A DNA stretch of 64,000 nucleotides, from NCBI GenBank assembly GCA_910890315.1, contig CAJVGD010000014.1, forward strand, positions 620,001 to 684,000, read 5' to 3'. The notes beneath the pieces are model-generated. The model did no database searches, was not told the DNA's origin, and saw nothing but the letters and a program-made list of their open reading frames with translations. The stretch comes from Serendipita indica DSM 11827. Lineage: Eukaryota; Basidiomycota; Agaricomycetes; Sebacinales; Serendipitaceae. The translations under genes and the position numbers were made by a program. This document shows positions 56,165-64,000 of the stretch, one piece after another. Within the stretch, counting starts at the first letter, position 1; each line of letters opens with the position of its first letter.

Positions 56165-59100
56165 ATGACCTCAGGATCGCCAGAGGCGTTTCTTAAACGT
56201 CTCAAGTCGACCAACAGTATTCCTTTAGCGCTATCCGCGTGGAAAGACAAGGATTTCTACCTCCCGTCCAAAGGGCAACACATTGCTGCATGGGCACTCG
56301 ACCATCTCCTGAAAACACCTGTGGCCGTGCATAATGTACTCATTTGGAGACTATTGGATGATATTATCCTTGGGACTACGGGCTCATACTCTCAATGGCT
56401 CTCCTCCGTTTTGTACAAAACGCCGACGGTGCCCATCCTCGCCTCCCTCCTTCGCCCTGCTCCAGATGAAAAGCCCAGAAAAGATGCAAAAGAGCTCGCA
56501 GAAGTATCTCGTCGAGTGATGGAGGTTATCCTCCCCATGGCATTTCCTAGAACGCGGTTCGAGACAGTCTTAGATTGCCTATGGGCCGCTTTTGCGTCTG
56601 TATCACACCCAAGGGCGCCGAAAGAGATGAGTTATCACCAGATGGTCGCATTAAGAGGCTTCCAAGCCGCGTTTGCGAATGCAACAAACAAGGGGAAGGT
56701 ATGACATTGGAGTACTCCTGAGATTGAATATTGAATGTTTGCAGGTATATTCAAACTTTATCCAGAACCACTTTGTATCGTGGCTTCAGGCTCTGCATAC
56801 GTCGCAGAGCGACGTGGAGCTGGAAAAGGAGCTATGGCAGTCAGGACGCGACATCTTGACGAGTTTGGACGCGCTCAAATCCCTTCACAATCCGGAAACT
56901 AAGCCTCAAGAGAACTACTTTGAGCATCTAAAGGCTGCTGCGACATCAACGCCCATTGTACTGCAAGTCGCTCCTCGAATCTTTCGTGACCAAGCTGCCG
57001 CCACGAAGGTGCATCGGATCCAATTAGCCAATATGAAACTGGATACTTCAACATCCCGTCTCTTTTCATCGTATGTCGCGGTCTACGTCGACTGTGCGGA
57101 AGACCAGCAGCCTCAGGCTCTGCTCGATCATATGCGAGTGATTGAAGCTACTCCAGACATTTCTATCCGGGACCAAGAATGGAAGGCAATACTGATGCGC
57201 ATCCGCGATGTTGTCTTTACTCGACTTGTGTGTGAGTGTAAACGTTGGCGGCTCGCTCCGCTGCTGACGTTCATTAGCGCAATTGGATAGTTCAAATAAG
57301 GCGAAATACCTGGAAATTCTCGCTATTATTGGCCGCATAGACTATAACCTCCTCCTTCCGCATATTATTCTGCTTCTGCGGCTAATGGCTTCGGTAAAGC
57401 CTCTCACATTGCCCTTCAGTATCTGATGTGCTCTAGTATCACGGGCCTACACAGCCATGTACGGACCTTTTCCAGGTCTTGATTGATTATCACTCTAGAA
57501 CACGAACGTTGGACCAGCTCTGTCAGGCGATACTGGAAGCGGCTATTTCTATGCAGGAGGCTTCACTCAATATGGAGACTCGCGATACGGAGGGCCAAGG
57601 CGTCGATATTCTGAACGGACCTTTATACGGCATCCAAGGCGGAAAAGCCCTTTGCAAAGCAGTCAATCTCACATTGACCCCAGGACAGGTGCCAACATTC
57701 ACAGACTACTGCGTCTCAAAGATGTGCGAGTCGTTAAGCTCCCTAAAGACCATATTGGACGCCAAAATACCCGATGATCATACCGTTCGGAGTGCAGCAC
57801 TGACGGCAACCTACATCTGCCGAGCATCATCCTTCATTCTACCCCACCTGCCTAGTTCCAATCTTTCGTGGACCCGCTTGGATATGGACATAATTGGACG
57901 AAGACTGCAGGACGAGTTTATACTTTCAGGACTTCAAATTTGCTTGCAATCCGGAAGCAGCGCTACCTGGGGGTGTCAAATTCTTGGAGCATCGATATTG
58001 CACTTGGTCTCCTTGTTGAACCAAATGGATTCGTGGCCGACCTTACAAATTCCATACGCACGCGTCATTCCATACATGGAAGGTTCCATAGTCTTCTCTA
58101 ATGCAGGAGTCATTCCAGATCTTCAGCTTGAAGCAGTGCGTATGAGGTTTGTAAAGATATTGCCAACTGAACTTATCGACGATTAGGCACGTATCTTATG
58201 TCGAGCAAGCTCTTTGGAGATTGCTCAAAGTGCGTTTCAACACATCCTTGACAATATGGACTGCGCCTCTAATGCAAGCTGGAATGGAAGGACCGCTGGA
58301 ATGTCTTCTGAGAGCCTTTCTTGCGCATACTGGCATCTGTTATCTATACAAGAACTCCAGAACCTCGCGTATGTACTCTCAATTTATCCGTACGGCTCTC
58401 CTGATAGCGCGTCAGAGTACATGCAACAGACCAACAACTTAAGCAATTCTCAAATCTTCTCTTCCTCTGCTATGACCCATCGATTACATCATCTCAGTGC
58501 TCAGCAATTACGCCAGCTTCCTGCATTCACAGACTACTCAAGTCGGCACAATTTTGGGAGTGTTCTAGGATCCACGGTCAGTGCTCAAAACTTGCACAAT
58601 TTACGCTCACAAAGCATAGAACAACTCTTTTCCATCGTTTTGCCAAAAACTGCTCAGGTCAATATCCAAAAACCCAGTACTATCAACCTCTCATCGGACA
58701 GTTTATTGTCCATCTCGCGCTCATTTGGAATTCTCCTCGGGTTTCCCTTTGAAGTTATCAAACCACACATAAATATTCTCGCTCAGAGAGCAATTCTGGC
58801 TGATATCGCAATCTCCAACCTCGAACCCTCGTCGATCCGGACACTCACATATATGAGGACGATATTGCGGACCTTTGTTTCGCGTCGAATGCGAGATCAT
58901 CAAACCGCTTTTCGTGAATTTGTGCGCCTCATCTTGAGAAGTCGGCCAGGCGTGCTGACTCCCCGCAGATGTCGACTTGGGCCGTGGTCGATTCATTGTA
59001 TCTTTCATGCCAGATTACCTCCATTCAAGATGAAGCGTTCAGTCAGAGCACGACTCAGCTGCTCGATTTGGCATACAGGTATGTACTCGTTTTTGGTTGT

Positions 59101-60830
59101 AGGACACCCGCTTACACATCACAGGTCACTCTTGAATGCTAAAAGGGCACCCAGAGACGATATAACGAGAACTGGAAAGATGATCAGCCTACAATCAAGG
59201 TCTATTGATGCCCTCTCTTCTCTTCATATGGAATGCCTAGCCATCATCCTGTTTGCAGTCGGGGATTATCTCAAAAACTCTGAGTAGGCATGTCTGTCTT
59301 CGACTACACGTGTTTAACCTTCGTTAGACTGGACGAATCAGTGGTGCGCGAGGCCCGCACGATGGCTTCGCCTATTGCAAGCCGCCTCCGGACCAACTTA
59401 CCCAGATATTCTTCTGGCGTAAAGGCCCTCAGATCGTGTTTATATGTCCAACGAATGACTAACGATTGGTGTACGCACGTCCAGAGAGCGATTGAAAATA
59501 CTCACGGTTCCTAGCCCAGAGCGAACAAGGACATTTACCACTCTACCAGAATCTCTATAATGCTATTTTTAAATCCAAGCTGGAATCCTTGGATGCAGAA
59601 GAAACATTTGCTCAGTTTCTATGGGCGGTGGTAGATTCTCTCGAGGGGGTTTCACAATTCTCAGAATATCACGAGGTGTTCCTTGCTGGATACTCTCTGG
59701 CGGCTCAAAGTATGTCTATGAGTCACCGACGGAATCATTCTCAATACCTCGCAGAAGCGGACAATTGGTCGCCCATTGACCAACCTCTGCACAAACTCTC
59801 TCGTAGCCTGACTCCAGATACATACGAGAAGTTCATTGAACTCGTCCAGAACTCCTTTATTACAGCCCTTAAACCTGCACAACCCACACTATTGCATGCC
59901 CTGATGGTGACTTTCAGAGCAGCTCCAGAAGGTTTGTCTCTCCTCTTGGATAAACGGTATTCCTTAGAGTGACCAGGTACCTATCGTATTCTGCGAGCCA
60001 CCGCTTCTCGCAGCATTCAGCATGTCAGCAGCATCAAGATATTCCAATGGGACGAAACTTCCATGAGACTCAACCAGGAGTTGCTATCATACATACTGTA
60101 TATTTGTCTGGAAAAGGTATGTAGAATGAACGCTTCTGGGCGCTAGGTCTGATGCTAGTAGCCAATTCTCCTTGGTCACGCGTCGATTGGCTCGCTCCTA
60201 GCGATCATATCCAGCCTGGTACACGGCTCCGAGTACAAATGTCTGAAGACCAGCATTGAAACATTTGACAAAATTGTATCAATCATGTCAGCCCTCATTC
60301 GGAACCGTCGTGATCTCCTGCTATCCGCTCTTCCTCATCTCGCCATCGTTCTCGCACACACTATGAAACAATTTGCGTCGGTCCAACCCAATCTTGGTCA
60401 AAGGCAACGCCAGGCGGTTTCGAACAAGCTCGCACCGTGGGTGACCCTTGATCAGCCATTGGGTCCCACAGAGGCCGCCGCCTTTTCCCGCTTGCTGGTC
60501 AGCCTCAAGACCAAAACGGTCACCCGAACAAAGTTTCAAGTTCCAACAGGACTTAATGATACCAATCCGGAGTCACAATCTCTGGCGAAACCTTTTGGAA
60601 AGCATGCGTCGTCTGTTCTTTTGGCGTATCTCGACCTAGTCACAGATCAGTTATGTGTCATTAGTCGATCGGTTCGCGCAGAACTTGCTCCTGGCCTTTA
60701 CGTGCTATGCGAGCTGACCGGCGAAAGGGGCCGAGATGCACTCATGGCTGGTCTTGACCAGGAGAAAAGCGTGATGTTGAAAAGTCTCTGGAGTGCATAT
60801 GAGAAGCAGAAGTACATCGGGCAAGGATGA
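56165..60830 (+). CDS. URB2: Urb2/Npa2-like ribosome-biogenesis protein
   Basis: ATG at 56165 begins MTSGSPEAFLKRLKSTNSIP. The gene is about 4.7 kb with nine or so short introns (for example near 56700, 57235, 58150, 58180, 59285) and encodes a helical, HEAT-like protein of roughly 1,450 residues. The main support is the C-terminal part: SALPHLAIVLAHTMKQF, AFSRLLVSLKT, ASSVLLAYLDLVTD, and ELAPGLYVLCELTGERGRDA with SVMLKSLWSAYEKQKY. This matches the Urb2/Npa2 C-terminal domain pattern (ELxPGLYxL...LKxLYxxY...). Urb2 is a nucleolar factor of early 60S pre-ribosomes with Urb1. Start codon 116 bp behind the SUP35 stop, so the two lie in tandem. The assignment is moderate in the poorly conserved middle. 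Confidence 0.8.
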
Positions 60831-60933
60831 TTCCGGTGGATTCATGTAGCAACGAATATCCCTGTACAAAATACGCTTACATTCATAAGATAACCGAATC
60901 AGCCAAAATCTACGTGCAAGAGAAAAAATAAAA

Positions 60934-63900
60934 TCAAGCGTAGTCTCCAAGACTAAATGGCGTAACTATACCGTTTGATTAGCGAGGTAGAGGAGGGGAG
61001 GAGAAGATACCAACCGAGATCGTATGTGTCATTGTTGACGCTCTTTCCAGCATTACTCGAGGATTTAGGCCTGAAGATTCTAGTGATGAACCCTTTTCTA
61101 TGACCGCCGGACGATGAGTCCACCATCCTGATCGGACCTCCCGGCAGTTCGTGGTCTTGGTGCACTGATCCATGCGAAGATGAGGCGCTTCCCATTGCTG
61201 ATCCGAATGGATTCCTTATGAGTGAAGTCGGTGTAGCCACCACGCTGGCCTGGACCAGTTTTTGTAGCCTGGCTCTGGAATCATTCGAGCGGGCGGATTC
61301 CGCAAGAGCAGCGTTGAGATATGGTGCCAAATGGGGTAAAGAGAGAGGCAAGACGGGTAATGGCTTTGTAGGAATTGAATAAATTTGTGTCTCTGGCAGA
61401 TTCTCCAATGGTCGACCAGGTTCAGGGGCCGGGAAAAGCCAAGGTACGACGGACGTATCCGTTATCGGGTAGTCTTCTGGAGGAGGGCTAATGCTCTGAA
61501 CTGCCATGTACAGAATAATCCGCCAGTCTCCGGTAGGCATCTGTAATGGTTGAGTATGTTGAAACAGCACGCTCCTATGAGAGACACACCTTTACAAAGT
61601 GGAGCACCAGTCGCAAATTTGGAGGGCCACGCTTCTCCCTCGCCAGTGCGGCGGGCGAAGGTTCGATACGAGTTGCGCTCTGTCCAGCAATAAACTTCAC
61701 TAGATTCTTCCAGGTGTGTGCTACGATGTAGAACGGTGGTGCTGGTTCCGGATTTAGAGTAATCACGTCTTCAATAGGAGTAGGCGCGGGCAGTGGCTGC
61801 TGCCGAATGACAGGTCTACCGAACCCATGCACTAAAGCCAGGTTAGTCAATCAATATTGTGTACAATAGAGCTTACATATTCCTGCGAGCGGGTCGGACG
61901 GGATTTGGATCCCGGGTGGATGAACGACCGGGGGGATATGCATAGGTGCAGATAATGGAACGGCGCTTGTAGAAGGACCTGCGCCCGGCGACGAGTCATG
62001 CTCGCCGATTGGACGTTCCATGGCGGTCGAAGTGCTGGGTCGGCTACCACTCGGAGAGGAAGTAAAGTGTCCTGAGCCAGATGGCGAATGTGAAGGTCCG
62101 GGCGGTGCTACTACGTGATGCTTGTTGGGAGCATATGATGTCCTGTTAGGATTACCGCCACCGACAGAATTCGATTGGCGTACGAGCTTGTTCGGGGTAC
62201 GCTGTGGACGACTTTGAGCGGGGTTTGGATGGACTGGGGGGTGGGCTATAGGAGGCTCTTCGTTCTGTGAAGGGAAGAAGTGATTGCGGTAGGGTTGACT
62301 TGGTCCAGCGTTTTGATTGCTGAGCTGAGGTGGCATCATTGCGTGGAAGGGAGGATGCTCTGGTTGTCCCATCATGGGATGATGAATTGGACTTTGGTTC
62401 ATAAGGTGGCTCATCGGTTGGTTCATCTGTCCTGGCACGTTTACGTGCATAGGCGGTCGTTGAACATGTTCGGGTGGTGGCGGATGGACCAGCGGGGGCG
62501 AGATAGCATGGACTGTGTTTGCGTGAGGACGCATTGGCGGTGGATGCGCTGCATGAACTGGTGCATGCACCGATTGTTGAGCGTGAATTGGTGGGTTGAG
62601 GTGATGTGGCGGCGGTGTTTGAGAGCTGATGGGATTTACAGCAACCGCTTGCGGGTCGTCATAAAGGGGAAGATCTCCGTTTACTCGTTGAGGCGTTTGA
62701 TGTGCACTGGTCGGTGGATTTGCATTGCCTGTAGTATTTGCAGATTCCTCTTGCATCTGGCGCGCCATGGCCGCGTCCTTTTCCTCGCGAATGCGCCGCG
62801 CCTCTTCTCGTTCAGCCTTTTCTTTCGCTTCCATAGCAGCGATCGCTGCTTTCGTTTCTTCCTCCAGTCGTTTTTCGCGCTCTTCCGCCGCTATTCTTTC
62901 CCTCTCTGCTTGCAACGACATTTCCGCAGCCAATCGTGCGTCCTCGAGTTCGCGCTGTAGACGTTTGTTCTGTTCGATTTCCTCTGCAAGCCACCTCGCG
63001 CGCTCTTCCTCAATCCTTTTACGTTCTTCTTCCTCCCATTTTGCTCGTCGGGCTCTTTCCTCTTCTGCCCAGCGCTCTCGGAGCTCGCGTTCCCGTCGTT
63101 CAGCCTCCTCCCGCGCCTGTGCTTCTATTCTCTCGCGTTCGATCCTTTCAGCTTCGAGGCGCCGATTCTCCTCCTCGCGCTTTTGTCGTTCAATTTCGAC
63201 TTGCTGACGTTCAAGCTCTTCTCGTTGCATTCTGAGTCGTTCTTTTTCCAACCGGATTTCTTCGAACATTTTCCTCTCTTCCTCTTGGCGCATATATCCC
63301 TGTCGCTGGAGATCGAAGGCTGTGGTAGGATGCGGATACATCGTGCCGTTGAGGTTCATTTGAGAGAGCGGCCGTTGGAGTGCATGTTCCACGTATAACC
63401 CTTGATTTGGATTCTGACCAAGGGTAGCTGGCGGGGTCACCGCCTGCCCCACTCGAGGCGGCAAAGGAGGAGGTGGTGGCGGCACAGGAAAGGGGCTAGA
63501 TTCGCCTGTGACAAGTCCTTGAGCAGATAATGGTCTCTGAAAGGCGTCTGGGTGGGGTGGTCTTGCTGGCACGGGGGGCTTGGGCGAGCCATCGGAATGA
63601 TGGTTCAGCAACGGAGGCGGTGGATGGAAAACTGGGGGCGCGTTTGAAGGAATAGGAGGCAATCTATGGTAGTAATCTGACACAAATTCAGCAAGAGCTC
63701 CGGCATGACGGGGTCGGTGACATACTTGATGATTCTCCCTGTACAGGTGGATTTGGCTGGCGCATGCCTTGTGAAGCCTTTCTGTTACCTGCAAGGACCC
63801 TGATTCAAGACTCGATCGTAGCTAGTTGCTGGCCCTTGGCAAGAGGGCGGGTCCAAGATAAAAGCACAGCGCTAACCACATCGAGAACAACAATCTCAAA

Positions 63901-63963
63901 AGTCCATCCGATTCTTGTTCGAGAGTTCAATCTACAATGACTAAACGATTTATTTCTGTCCAT
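60934..63963 (-). CDS. Proline-rich coiled-coil protein, long paralogue of the 29-kb gene
   Basis: The main exon, from about 63788 to 61878, encodes a Pro-rich region (PPPPPPLPPRVG), a highly charged helix of over 170 residues rich in Glu/Arg/Ala (EEERKMFEEIRLEKERLRMQ), then a Pro/His/Gln-rich region (HPPPMRPHANTVHAISPPLV). After introns it gives the shared domain HGFGRPVIRQQPLPAPTP, PPFYIVAHTWKNLVKFI, LHFVK, MPTGDWRIILYMAVQS, TQIYSIPTKPLPVLPLSLPH, and a tail exon VTPFSLGDYA, stop at 60934. A candidate first exon 63963-63877 (MDRNKSFSHCRLNSRTRIGW) joins in phase 0 to 63788, but its start is weakly supported. The long single alpha-helix or coiled coil could be a rigid spacer. Cellular role unknown. 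Convergent with URB2, 104 bp apart. Confidence 0.8.
62750..63290 (-). repeat. Charged coiled-coil/single-alpha-helix coding tract
   Basis: About 180 codons rich in Glu, Arg, Lys and Ala, with E-R-x-E-x-x-R steps (REEAERRERELRERWAEEER). The DNA here is low-complexity, so it is prone to length change. On the other strand it yields long Ser/Arg-rich frames that are chance. Confidence 0.8.
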
Positions 63964-64000
63964 TAGTCCTGGTATGCTGGCGGCGGCGCTCCTCCTTGGT

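Noticed and set aside
62725-63235. Long Ser/Arg-rich open frames on the plus strand
   Set aside because: They are the antisense shadow of the Glu/Arg-rich coiled coil.
63964-64000. Possible end of another minus-strand gene (reading GGAPPPAYQD then stop)
   Set aside because: Only about 12 codons are inside the window, and the stop overlaps a candidate start codon of the next gene; not enough to call.

Overview
This is gene-dense nuclear DNA from a filamentous fungus, most likely a basidiomycete of the Agaricomycetes. Almost every gene is cut by many short spliceosomal introns of about 45-60 bp with GT...AG ends. The gene set is fungal: VAC8, SUP35, CDC11-type septin, MPH1, URB2, a Zn2Cys6 regulator, a YAP1-type bZIP and an AcoB/Aco2-type aconitase. 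The F-box protein and the signal-peptide protein resemble families I associate with Rhizoctonia/Ceratobasidium-like fungi; that placement is inference. I see no rRNA, tRNA, CRISPR array, transposon, retroelement or virus-like fossil.

Layout. 0-3 kb, minus strand: the 5' part of a YAP1-like bZIP factor running off the left edge, then an unknown Ser/Pro-rich protein. 3.0-4.5 kb: no recognisable gene. 4.5-6.7 kb: an F-box protein with a probable reading-frame problem. 7.1-10.3 kb (+): mitochondrial aconitase of the Aco2 class, tail-to-tail with MSH1 (10.4-14.0 kb, -). MSH1 is head-to-head with a CDC11-type septin (14.1-15.7 kb, +). 16.2-17.5 kb: a secreted protein with an Asn/Gly minisatellite. 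17.8-20.1 kb: an acetyl-CoA transporter of the SLC33A1 type. 20.4-22.7 kb (-): VAC8. 23.5-26.5 kb (+): a GH3 beta-glucosidase with one apparent frameshift. 26.7-27.6 kb (-): YPT7/RAB7, head-to-head with ATG16 (27.8-28.8 kb, +). 29.0-30.0 kb: an unknown protein. 30.3-32.1 kb: 6-phosphogluconate dehydrogenase. 32.2-32.8 kb: a small acidic protein. 33.3-35.8 kb: an Artemis/SNM1-type nuclease. 35.9-36.9 kb (-): a Cys-rich membrane-type protein, head-to-head with MPH1/FANCM helicase (37.3-41.3 kb, +). MPH1 is tail-to-tail with an ASNSD1-like protein (41.35-43.55 kb, -), whose start codon lies only 50 bp from that of a PXA-domain protein (43.6-45.3 kb, +). 46.0-48.0 kb: a single-pass membrane protein. 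48.5-52.0 kb: a Zn2Cys6 regulator. 52.1-53.4 kb (-): a GNAT acetyltransferase and its decayed tandem copy. 53.75-56.05 kb (+): SUP35/eRF3 with a Q/Y/N-rich prion-like N-domain. 56.2-60.8 kb (+): URB2-like ribosome-biogenesis protein. 60.9-64.0 kb (-): a coiled-coil protein whose C-terminal half is a paralogue of the 29.0-30.0 kb gene.

Themes. Three vacuole/autophagy genes (VAC8, YPT7, ATG16) lie within about 8.4 kb. Three DNA-repair genes (MSH1, Artemis-like, MPH1) fall in the window. Many neighbours are head-to-head or tail-to-tail with gaps under 200 bp. The least described material is the paralogous pair at 29 kb and 61-64 kb, which shares an unrecognised domain with conserved intron positions. 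Exon joins were made by eye; where I could not resolve them I say so.
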